Shown one piece after another: positions 44,684 through 54,751 of a stretch of DNA of 64,000 nt; positions within the stretch are counted from its first letter, which is position 1, and the number at the start of each line of letters is the position of its first letter. A program made the position numbers and the translations under genes. The notes under the pieces are model-generated. The model was not told the DNA's origin. It did no database searches and saw nothing but the letters and a program-made list of their open reading frames with translations. This DNA comes from Lathyrus oleraceus (taxonomy: Eukaryota; Streptophyta; Magnoliopsida; Fabales; Fabaceae), in the NCBI RefSeq assembly GCF_024323335.1, contig NC_066584.1:273955618-274019617 (forward strand), in the 5' to 3' direction.

Positions 44684-47378
44684 TGTCGCATTACGCGAAA
44701 AACCGGCGGGAAGCGAAAACAACAGAGCCGCCACCGTGCGTTATTTATCCCAAAAGAGGGAAAGGAAACGCTCGAAGTAAACCTGGAAAGGAATGGTCTC
44801 GCGACCAAAGAGAGATGGGATCGGGAGTCGGTTATGCGAAGGGAAGGTATTAGCACCCCTACGCATCCGTCGTACTCGACGGGATCCACGCACAAAAGGA
44901 AGGATAAGGTTGCTAAACACTGCTCAAACATCACACACTGGCTGGAAAGAGACACAGGAAAGACAAAAGAAACTAACTCGGCAGGATATCGCATCCTGGG
45001 CCTACGTAGTTTGTCGGGCACAGACATCAGAGTCGACGTAGTTCGGGACAGGAGGAAACGTGCTCGCTAGGATGTCGCATCCTATGCATAAGTATCTTCT
45101 TGGACTAAAGAAGAATCAGAGCACTCGTAGCTCGGCTAACGCACGCCATACAAAACCACACAGGGAACCGACTGCCAATCGCTGGACTTACGTCAGACTC
45201 TACACAAAAAAACTGGAAACCGAATGCCAATCGCTGGACTTACATCGGACTCCAACCAGAAAAGGAGAAACAACTCACACAAACAAAACAAAAGGGCGCC
45301 CAGAGAGATCAGCTCATCTCCTGCCTACGTACCTCATCTGGTATGAGGATCAGGGCGACGTAGTTCCCCTACGCAGGGACAAAGGACTAGCCTAACCAGA
45401 TACACAGGGAGACACAAACTACTAGGGAGACTACGACTCGAGCCTAGAAGTTGTCATGCATACAATCCCTATGTTAAGGTTTCTATCTAACTTGCACAGG
45501 GATCAAGCTATCCTAAACAGCACAGGCAAAGCAAACATACACACAATTAGCACACACTATATACAAACAAAGTGGGCTCACACAAGGTTAGGCTGTGAAA
45601 CACAAGCCAACTGGAATCGGGTGATGTTAGCTCTTAACCCTAACATTGAGAGTTAGGGTGAAGCAGATGAAATGGGAAGTGAGGTCTTCCAGACTACATG
45701 AAGTCAGAAAGTTATACCTCAAATGGTTAAGCAACCAAGCAAAGCAAAATCAAGTTCAAAGTGAACTTAAGCAACTAATGTACCTGAAAACAATCCAACT
45801 CAATCAGTATACAAGTCAAAAGTCAAACAGACAAACAATAGTCAACAGTTAACAGACATAGTCCAACAAGCAATGCAACAAGGTGCAAAGCACAAGCTCA
45901 ACTCAAATGAGCTAAAATCCACCTACAAAACAAGTCAAGATTAGTCAACATCAACCAAATAATCCAACTCAAGCAAGTGAATCAATCCCCTCATGGCCAT
46001 ATGCTTCTCATCCTCTTAGAGATGCAGCTTTGGAATTCAGCAGATCTAGGCTATGTAATGCTCGAACAGATCTTCCAACTCACTTGTATGGATGAATAGA
46101 TGAAGAATTGAGACTTAATTTTGCACGATCTTGCCACAATATGAATTCACCATTAATGGATCAAAGCCTTGAGCTGCTTCAACAGTACATGAAATGTTAT
46201 GGTTCTAGCTTCGAACTTGCTTCAGAATACCTCCAGATGAAGAATGAATCAAGAACAATGCAATGTGTTTGGAGAATTTGAGAAAAAATTGAGAGAGAAA
46301 ATTTTCTTGAATGTGGATCTAGATCTGAATTGTGGTTATGGTCATGCAGAAATCTGTTATGATTAGGTATATATATGCTCTGTTAATGATGTTGTTAATC
46401 ATGCTTAACCAAATGGTGAGTGGATTAGTGAGAATAAAGGTGTATTGCAAAATTTGATAATGCACCTTATGCATGATATTACCAATGGAACAGTGCACGT
46501 TTTGCCTTGGAAATCACTTGAAAAACCAATTTGGAGCCAAATGTAAGTGATGGAATGTGAAAACAATGCTTCATTTTTGAATTTGAACTTTCCCTCCAAA
46601 ATTCAAATAAAAAACCAAATGTTTATGTGATGGAAATGAATGGCATATGATGCATGATTTGGATAGTGTATGTTAAAACATGAATGTTGCAAAAAGAACC
46701 ACTTCATTTGGACATTTGGTGTGAAAGTTATGCATGCTTGAAGTTCAAATTCACTTGGCCATGATTGATCCATATCTTTTCAACCATACATGAGAAATTC
46801 ATGATCTTGGACTTTTTGGAAATGGGAGAACAAGATCTTCAACTTTATTGTTGGAGAAAATTTCATTTGAAGATTTCTTGATGATGTAATCTTGAGGATA
46901 AGACCTTTCCATTTTTGGCAATTTCAAATTACAGGTCACTTACTATTTTTGGAAACTTTTCATCTGACCTCAAAATTTTCATTGTTGATGTTTAAAATGT
47001 CAAATGAAACTTGTATGGACATGAATGAGACCTCACTAACCATCTCCCACCTTCAAATCCATGATTGAACTGACAGTTGACCTTGGTTGACTTTCTAGGG
47101 TTTCAGATGAATTGCATCTTGACTGATGATCTTTGAGCCTTCAATGCTTGGCCAAACCACTTCAAAATGATCCCTAGGTCACATGAACACATTGAACCAA
47201 CCCTAGGGCTTTGATTCCATGGAAAATTCACCTGCCTGCTAGCACAACTGAATCTCCTGACCAGTTGACTGATGACTTGGTGGACTATGCAAATGCCAAT
47301 GCAATGAACAATGCAATATTAATGACCTAAAATGAAAATGTATGTACAAAATGGGAGGTGCAAATTTGAGGTGCTACA
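44684..47378 (-). repeat. Ogre-3 3' LTR (2695 bp)
   Basis: On the plus strand it is TGTCGCATTACGCG...GAGGTGCTACA. It borders Sirevirus B gag on the left. Probable TATA: TATATATAC in minus sense near 46367-46376. An A-rich poly(A)-type signal and GTGGCGGCTCTG (minus) lie near 44723-44745. Several frames of 60-111 codons inside are repeated in the other LTR only because the LTRs are near-identical; none has family resemblance. Confidence 0.92.
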
Positions 47379-47389
47379 GATGAACCAGA

Positions 47390-47912
47390 CATCAACAGAT
47401 GAACTGGGAAGAAAGAAAAACATCTAGATGTCAACGGACAACTAGGAAAAACTCGACGTTTATCGAAACCAACGGAGAGGTGACACAGACATCAACGGAT
47501 GACCTGTGGGGAGGATGCCACTAAACATCAACGGACGCATAGGAAACACTCAACGTTTACCGAAACCAACAGAGAGGTAACCAGACATCCACGGATGAAC
47601 TGGGAAGACTCGACCAGACGCCAACGGACGAAAGGGAGAAACTCGACGTTTATCGACACCAACGGAGAAGGAGACCAGACATCAACAGATGAACTGGGAA
47701 GAAAGAAATACATCTAGATATCCACGGACAACTAGGAGAAGCTCGACGTTTATCGACACCAACGGAGAAGGAGAACCTACTGGGGAAAAGGTCACAACCA
47801 AACGTCAACGGACGATTGGGAAAAACTCAACGTTTATCGAAACCAACAGAGAGGTAACCAGACATTAATGAATGACTAGAAAGAAAGGGATACAACCAGA
47901 CGTCAACAGACG
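47390..47912 (-). repeat. Array of 4-bp-stem hairpins in Ogre-3 3' UTR
   Basis: Eleven 12-bp units (stem 4, loop 4, stem 4) sit at 47390, 47429, 47490, 47526, 47586, 47619, 47680, 47719, 47803, 47863 and 47901. The plus-strand forms include CGTC-AACG-GACG, CATC-AACG-GATG, TGTC-AACG-GACA and CATT-AATG-AATG. Most units are separated by a GAAAAACTCAACGTTTATCG-type spacer. The duplicate array is at about 57701-58190. Confidence 0.85.
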
Positions 47913-48046
47913 AATGGGAAAAACTCAACGTTTATCGAAACCAACGGAGAGGTAGCTCACTTGGTTGAACACCAAGAATACCGGGTTGTAGGCATGAAAC
48001 AGGTGACTGACCAAAGCGTGAATTGGTTTGTGTTCCAAAACACTCA

Positions 48047-48690
48047 ACATCCTGAAGAGGGCTAGAAAAGCAATCTTGTTAAAGGATGGACATTCGATTC
48101 CACAAGGAATACGAATCTTACTCAGTTGGGGAAACAAACAAAGGGTTCAACCAAAGAGCGCATGAGATATATTATCTATAGCCGTCAGAACGTAGATAAT
48201 AACCTCGCATGGAAGATTATCCATAACCGGTTTGTAGGTTGTTAAATGGATAAATCGACCGACATCATCCTGAAGAGAGCGAGAGCAAACTTGTTAAAGG
48301 ATGGACATTCGATTCCACAAGGAATACGAATCTTACTCGATTGGGAAGAACAACACTTCGACCAAGGAGCGCATGAGATATATTATCTATAGCCGTCAAA
48401 ACGTAGATAATACACTCACATGGAAGATTATCCATAACCGGCTTGTAGGTTGTTAAATGGATAAATCGACCGACATCATCCTGAAGAGAGCGAAAGAAAA
48501 CTTGTTAAAGGATGGACATTCGATTCCACAAGGAATACGAATCTTACTCGATTGGGAAGGACAAAACTTCGACCAAAGAGCGCATGAGACATATTATCTA
48601 TAGCCGTCAAAACGTAGATAATACACTCGCACGGAAGATTATCCATAACCGGGTTGTAGGTTGTTAAATGGATAAATCAACCGACAAGAA
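48047..48690 (-). repeat. ~211-bp tandem repeat (3 copies) with two inverted repeats per unit
   Basis: Units start at CATCCTGAAGAG (about 48050, 48265 and 48476). Each contains TATTATCTA...TAGATAATA (9-bp perfect arms, e.g. 48170-48178 with 48193-48201) and TTATCCAT...ATGGATAA (8-bp arms, e.g. 48217-48224 with 48246-48253). The arms are preserved in every unit. The duplicate is at about 58350-58990. Confidence 0.88.
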
Positions 48691-48877
48691 AGGCATCGGG
48701 ATACCAGGACTAGGTATGCAAAGATGACCAATCAAAAGGGGAAACCACAAACATTACGAGCAAACGGTGAATGAAAGAGGACCCGCTGGGGATAAAGTTG
48801 CTTACTCGGAGCAAATATCCGAAAGGTGAAAGGAATATCAATATCGAAACTGGATAATGATAACCGCAAAGAGGGGA

Positions 48878-49360
48878 TTACATCTACCGGTTCGTAGGTA
48901 GAAAACCACGGAACAGCAACCGTCATCACAAGGATGAGACAAAAGGGTTAACTCCACAAAGGGGAGAGCAGAGGATTCACATCTACCAGTTCGTAGGTAG
49001 AAGACCACAAAGATAGGACTTACAACTACCGGTTCGTAGGTAGAAGCCAACAAACAATCTGGTGAGGGACAGAGTGAGAAAAAGGATTTACAACTACCGG
49101 GTAGTAGGTAAAAGACCGCAAAATCCGCCAACAACCAGAATGAACCACAAAGGTTACCTCTGCTAGGGGATGAAAGTGGGATTTATAACTACCGGTTAGT
49201 AGGTAGAAAACCGCAAAGATCGGACTTACAACTACCGGGTAGTAGGTAGAAGCCAACAAATTCCGCTGAGAGACAGAGTGAGAAAAAGGATTTACAACTA
49301 CCGAGTAGTAGGTAGAAGACCACAAAGATCGGACTTACAACTACCGGTTCGTAGGTAGAA
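48878..49360 (-). repeat. Array of CTACC/GGTAG hairpins in Ogre-3 3' UTR
   Basis: About eight copies of CTACCGG(T/G)T(C/A)GTAGGTAG-like sequence occur at irregular 35-100 bp spacing (first at 48884-48901), each an 8-nt loop on a 5-bp stem. They are the same hairpin family as in Ogre-P (26198-27119), read on the opposite strand. The duplicate is at about 59187-59660. Confidence 0.85.
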
Positions 49361-51151
49361 GCCACAAAATTCCGCTGAGGATAAGATGAATGAGTGCCGG
49401 TTAGTGAGCAACTATTCATTTATACCACAGGGAAGCACAAGAGACAGCCACAAGGAAGCCAGTTTAGGATCGATCCAAAAAGGCATACTGAATAAAGACT
49501 CATCCTAATGAGGAAAGAACTCAATAGGGAAAACCCATCCCATTATGTGTGGGGAGGGAACGGGAACAACCGTCATCCACGAGGATATAACTCAGTGGGG
49601 AGCGCAGAAGGAAATGACAGACGCTTTCTGCTTAAGGGGTCGACTCTATATGGAGAGATCAGACACACCCACATCTGCTAGGGGAGAATCTACTGGGGAG
49701 ATCTGTATCACCAATTAGCAGGAGACACGGCAACAGATGCAACATGAGCATCTGAATGTTATGATTATGCATGTATGCATTATGCATGAAGAATGTATGA
49801 TGAATGCTGACAAATAGACATGTCTAACACACATAGGTCCAGGAATCAACCATCCGGTGCTACTCTTCCAGAGGGAAAGCCAAAATCACCAGAGAGCAAA
49901 GAACACCTGCTGGAGACTGGGACGTCAGGGGACAACGTCATCCTGCAGAAGAGGAAGGCCACAATAGGCTTCCGGAGGGATCATCAATCACAACCGGAGA
50001 GAAGAGTTCAATATACAGGCAGACACCGCCACAACAGCAACTCATGCTAGAGATCAGAGATACCAAGAAGCAACCAGATCTCTGATGAAGATAGATAGGC
50101 ATTGATAAAGCTCATCATGCCAGCAACTCCGCTGGGGAATCTATCTGAGGGAATGCCGGATTACTGGGATGTCAATCCACCAAATACCGAATCTTCCAAA
50201 GACAAACACCCATACCGGGGAGAGGAGAAGACTGCTCTGCTGGAGAGACGAAAGTTGAAATCTTCAATAAACACTCTGCTTGGGAACTGGCCCACAAAGT
50301 ATTCCAACAACAAACTTGTTGGGGATGCCCCACAATAGGGCTCAAACAACACCTACTGGGGATACACCACCATAGAGCTAACAGGGACTTGGAGGAAGAA
50401 TGTTGCATTGCCGGGGACATGAAGATGAACATCTTCAACCAACACTGCCCTGAGCAACCTCGCTGAGGAGAAACCACAAGAGGTTCTACAGGAAAAAGAT
50501 ACAGTTATGCTCGAGATACGAACAAATGTCTTACCTGTTGGTAATCATACCACCCTTGGGAGAGCACTGCGGATCTCCTAAGTATCCTTCCATCATTGTG
50601 AATGTTCACTTTGTTTAAGAACAATTTTGTGAAAAATTTGTTTATTTTGAAAACAATGATACTTGGTCAATTAAAACATGCAAAACATTTGTTGAGTTGA
50701 AACAAATAAGAGTGCAAATAATTGGATAAAAGCTCAAATTGATGTGATGGAATGGTAGTCTGCAAATGGCGAGACTCCATAGATCTGTACAAGTTTGAAA
50801 TCGGTGATATATATTGGAGAGGGATACATTGAACATAATGACCTTTTCTCTACCATTCTGAATTTCGATGTATCCGGAGCTTCAGTCGACGACGAATCGA
50901 GAATTCCGGGCGGATAACAGATGTAGAACACAGTCTTGTCAGGATGCAGTTACTTGCCAAATCCCTAATTTTTGCCTAGATTGCCCCAGTTTGAGGTGCT
51001 CAATCTAGCGGGATGCAAATTTTTTTTTTCAATGTCTCTAAGTTTTGCCTAGATCGCCCTTTTGGGTTTTCAATCCACCGAGACGCTCCTTTTTGCCTAA
51101 GTCGCCCTTTGGGGTGTTCGACTTAGCGAGCTATTTTGCTTTTTTTTTGTT

Positions 51152-51493
51152 TTAGGCGAAGTAGTTCTTGACTGCATCGGAATTCACAGGACGAGTGAAC
51201 TTCTCCATCCATTGTTGTAAGTGTCAAAGGACCACCTGAAAAGGCTCTCTTGACAACATATGGACATTCATAGCTTGGGGTTCACTTGCCCCTGGAATCG
51301 GGCACGAAAGACAAGACTTTCTTGAGCACAAGGTCACCTTCTCGGAACACACGAGGCTTGACCTTCTTGTCGAATGCCTTCTTCACTCTCTGCTGATATA
51401 ACTGACCATGACACATGGCAGTTAATCTCTTCTTTTCGATCGGATTCACTTGGTCGTAATGACTCTGAATCCATTCAGCATCAGTCAACTTGG
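51152..51493 (-). pseudogene. Ogre-3 integrase C-terminal fragment
   Basis: The frame encodes MTDAEWIQSHYDQVNPIEKK, HGQLYQQRVKKAFDKKVKPR, EGDLVLKKVLSFVPDSRGK, then decays (small deletions near 51200-51290) to the TAA at 51152-51154. It aligns with the last 110 residues of the Ogre-1 integrase. All catalytic integrase, RNase H and RT sequence has been deleted between 51493 and 51590. Confidence 0.88.
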
Positions 51494-51590
51494 GACTTTG
51501 AGGGTGCTATTTTTTCTTTTGTTTCTTTCTTTCTTTTTTCTTTCTTTTCATTTCTTTTGATTTTTTTCAATGCTCCAGTTGGCTGTTCTG
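51494..51590. other. T-rich filler at the Ogre-3 pol deletion junction
   Basis: About 97 bp is mostly T with C and G interruptions (TTTCTTTCTTTCTTTTTTC). It is not present at the matching place in Ogre-1 or Ogre-P, and it joins the integrase C-terminus to the RT N-terminus. It looks like filler DNA from end-joining or slippage. Confidence 0.7.
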
Positions 51591-51753
51591 CTGATTCTCG
51601 AGATGCAGCTGAGTGATCTTCTTTTCTTGCTCAAGAAGTCGGGAAATCTCGTCAGGAACCCTTTCAACATCATCTTCTTCCGCTTCGAGTACAGGGAATT
51701 CAAAATTGGGAGATGACGTCGGATCATTATGTTCAATGGGTTTAAGAATCAAC
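51591..51753 (-). pseudogene. Ogre-3 pol exon 2 start (fragment)
   Basis: About 54 codons right after the splice acceptor: LILKPIEHNDPTSSPNFEFP, VLEAEEDD, ISRLLEQEKKITQLHLEN, aligned with Ogre-1 4192-4030. RT proper has been deleted. Confidence 0.88.
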
Positions 51754-52025
51754 CTGCATAATGATTTGATATGAAAAGCTCTTTGGAAATCAAACAAGAC
51801 AATCGTTATGCAGATGAAAAGATTGCTTTTATTCTTGTTTTTAGGGTTTTTTTGTGATCACCAATTTCATGTAAAAAGCGAAAAGGGAAAACAAATGGAA
51901 AAACAAATGTTTTACATGCTTTTATTTGAATGAAAATATCATTGCTCAAATGTTGCCAACAATGTCATCACTTCTCCTTTTGGCATGGGAGAAGGGGTTT
52001 TAAACAAAGTGATTATTACTCTGAC
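51754..52025 (-). other. Ogre-3 protease-RT intron (272 nt)
   Basis: The donor CATAA|GTCAGA (GT at 52025-52024) and acceptor TTATGCAG|GTTG (CAG at 51756-51754) match Ogre-1. The acceptor arm AATCATTATGCAG pairs with CTGCATAACGATT (plus 51801-51813), 8 plus 4 bp around one mismatch, with a 34-nt loop. Confidence 0.85.
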
Positions 52026-52200
52026 TTATGAACAACTGTAGGAACGCCCACAGTGACCCAATTGCGATAGATCCCTCCAGGGACGACAAATGTCAGAATC
52101 TCTTGCATCAGCAGCTTCTGCTCCTGAACAACCCTCTTCGTTGAAGACCTCAGAAGACAATCCAACGCCAGCCCGGGACTTGTTATCTTCAAGCTTGATT
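52026..52200 (-). pseudogene. Ogre-3 protease C-terminal remnant
   Basis: This is a short, decayed piece matching the last part of Ogre-1 exon 1: IKLEDNKSRAGVGLSSEVFN, NEEGLF, then VAVGVPTVVHK-like sequence into the donor. The DTG active site region is absent, so the gag knuckle is joined almost directly to the protease tail at about 52200. Confidence 0.8.
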
Positions 52201-53711
52201 AAACCTGGGACCTAAGTCCTCGAAGCTCAGGATCCCTGATCTCACAAGGTCTTGCACCTTATTCTTCAACTGAAAGCAGCTTTCCACATCATGACCAGGA
52301 GCACCCGAATGATACACACAATGTTGATCAGGCCTATACCACCACCGAGGGTTGACGAGTATAGTCGGCGGGTCTCTAGGAGTAATCAAGTTCCGCTCTA
52401 TCAAAGAGGGATACAGCTCTGTGTATGACATAGGAATCGGGTCAAAAATGATCTTCTTCCTCTCATTACTCGTACTAGCTTGATTACCAATGTGAGGCTG
52501 GTAAGCCTGCTGTTGAGGACGATATTGTTGATTCTGATATTGCTGAGTTGGCCTTCTCTGCTGTTGTGGAGTAGCTGGAATAGTCACAGCGGCAGCCTGA
52601 CGATATTGTCCTCTGTTCACATTCCTCCGACGGTGCACAACATTTGTTTCACTCTCTCCCCTTTTGGGTGCCCCAGAGTATGTCTTCTTAGAATTCGAAG
52701 AACTTGAAGAGCCAGGATCTTGTATCTTTCCTGCTTTAATGAGGCTCTCAGTCCTCTCCCCACAGACAACAACATCAGAAAAGCTACTGAACGGGCAACT
52801 CCCCATGCGGTCCATAAACACACCTCGCAAGGTCCCGATGAACATGTCAGTCAGTTCTCTTTCCAACATCGGAGGTTGTACTCTTGCGGCTAGCTCACGC
52901 CACCTCTGAACGTACTCTTTGAAGCTTTCCCCAGTCTTCTGACACAAGCTCTGCAGCTGAGTTCGGCTCGGAGCCATATCCATGTTGTGCTTGTATTGCC
53001 TCAAGAAGGCTTCACCCAGATCTTTCCAGCTTCTGACTGATTCTTTCTTCAGATCCATGTACCAGTCCAAACACGCTCCAGACAAACTGTCTTGGAAAAA
53101 GTACATCCACATCTTTTCATCATCGGTATAAGCAGAGATCTTCCTGAAGTAAGCCTGCACATGGGTGCGAGGACAGGAAGTGCCATTGTATTTGTCAAAG
53201 GAAGGCGCTTTGAACTTATAAGGGATCCTCAGCCCATCAACCAAACCCATGTCGGTTACATCGAATCCCAAAGAGTTCTGACACTCCATGGCTCGGATTT
53301 TCTCAACAAGGGTGTCAACTTTTCTATCCCTCTCTTCAGTCCTTACAACCTCATCATCATCACTGAGCAGAGTGAACATGTCTTCCTGTCTGTCAACAAT
53401 CGGAGCAGGATGACAAACAGGAGCCCGGGTTGCTCTGGTGTTAACAGTCTCTGCAGCAAGAGGTTGTCCGTTAATTCTGATACCCCTTAATTCATCACCC
53501 ACAGCGTAGTCATTGACGGGAGCAGCAACAACTTTCTCATGAACGGGTACACCCATGGGTGAAGCACGGTTGGACTGCGGAATCACGGCTTCCTGTCTCT
53601 AGGCTAAGGCACGCAACTCCTCTTGCCCTTGAACAACCCCTTGCATCATCGTCATAAACTGGGCCATGTTCGCCCTCATCTCAGCTAGTTCTGCCTGAAC
53701 CTGGTCCATGT
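52201..53711 (-). pseudogene. Ogre-3 gag with zinc knuckle
   Basis: ATG at 53711 (MDQVQAELAEMRANMAQFM) is the likely start. A TAG at 53599-53601 interrupts the frame, which is then open from a GTG at 53586 for 465 codons. Retrotrans_gag: MWMYFFQDSLSGACLDWYMD, LRQYKHNMDMAPSRTQLQSL, FKEYVQRWRELAARVQPPM. A basic, Gln-rich stretch follows (QQQRRPTQQYQNQQYRPQQQ), then the knuckle (HCVYHSGAPGHDVESC) in the same frame. Unlike Ogre-1, there is no stop before the knuckle (CGG instead of TAG). The product would be a particle protein without protease or polymerase. Confidence 0.9.
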
Positions 53712-54732
53712 TCCTCTGATGGTTGAGTCTGGTTGAGTAGCGATGCGGTCTCTGATCAGCTATCCTGTCTCAATCAGGACCCAGAGTGAGAAGTCTCTCC
53801 CAAGCATGTCTGTAATGCAAGAATGATATGTGCATGATATGGGTACTATTTTATCATGAATGATCCTGGAAAGGATATGCACATGCGAGTTAACTTTTTT
53901 CTTTATGCATTATTTTTTCGAAAATAAACATGCTATGATGCAAATGAGGGAGCCATGACTGGTCGGCTGAGTATCACGCGGCACGGGATCAAAGCTTCGG
54001 CCTGAACTCGGAACCACAAATCCATCTGAAACCCAAAGTCATCTGAGCAAGTACCCTCAAATTCAGCCCAGGGATCCGAAATAAACGGAACCCTCTGATC
54101 AATACCAGGGTCAAACCTCCGGCGTCCAAAAATAAAGAACACAGCATCACTGGCAGAAACCTGTACTTGCAAGAATCAAACCCTTCCCTCACAGGTGAAT
54201 TCTAGCAAGGTCATCCTAAGGCGGAGAATGGTCTCGACAATCGGGCAAAGATACTCAACGGGTTTTCCCTTTCGGGTGTGCCGTTGCAGCTCTCTTAAGA
54301 TCGTCTAAATCAAATATCGGGGAAAGAACGGTCACCGAAGTCAACAGCTCATAAGAGATAATCCGACCTAAGCGGAATAACTCCACCCGGAAGGACTCTC
54401 TCAAATGAACCTCGTCCGGCTGTGGTGACACGTCGCCTCATCATGTCGTACAACATGTGAAGAAACATGAGACCACGCTAATCCTAAGTGTATACTCAGG
54501 CCTGGGTATTGGGCCTCACTTAGAACACCCACCCCAAATCAGAGGAATAACCTGTACAGAATCCAACATGATGGCGGTATGATGCATGCAAACAGATATG
54601 CACATATATACAACATGATAATCATAAATGCAATAAATAGAGCAACACAAGCAACCTAAACCCTATCCTAGAGAGCGCTAGGACTGACCCGCTTATGGAA
54701 GATGGACCAGCAAGAGGTCAACTTCACTTTGT
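53712..54732 (-). other. Ogre-3 5' leader
   Basis: This is 1 kb from the PBS to gag. It holds no ORF1 and does not resemble the Ogre-1/2 leaders, except for the codons just before gag (HRYSTRLNHQ, compare HRYYTRANSA in Ogre-1). The stretch is otherwise featureless. Confidence 0.7.
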
Positions 54733-54749
54733 CCCCAGCAGAGTCGCCA
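54733..54749 (-). promoter_or_regulatory. Ogre-3 primer binding site
   Basis: The minus sense reads TGGCGACTCTGCTGGGG, two bases after the LTR end. It is the same tRNA target as in Ogre-1 and Ogre-2. Confidence 0.85.
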
Positions 54750-54751
54750 GC

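Larger units (their letters stand above)
47379..51151 (-). other. Ogre-3 3' UTR (PPT lost)
   Basis: This is 3.8 kb of non-coding sequence dominated by short and long tandem repeats up to about 49420. A unique part follows (49420-50400), then sequence shared with the Ogre-1 3' UTR (50790-51150). The PPT and about 250 bp next to the LTR, present in the duplicate at 57447-57690, are missing here, so this LTR could not be primed normally. Confidence 0.82.

Noticed and set aside
44684..45070. Long open frame running from Sirevirus B gag into the Ogre-3 LTR, looking like a fused gene of 328 codons.
   Set aside because: The second part is LTR sequence that is also present, unfused, at 54752-55138. 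The frame is open by chance across an insertion junction.
45060..45395. A 111-codon frame seen again at 55128-55463 with almost the same translation.
   Set aside because: Conservation is explained by the two LTRs being near-identical copies. There is no known domain and no codon signature.
47390..49360. Regular short repeats with spacers and internal dyads that resemble a CRISPR array.
   Set aside because: They lie in the 3' UTR of a plant LTR retrotransposon, repeats and spacers are both related between units, there are no cas genes, and the same block is duplicated with the neighbouring LTR.
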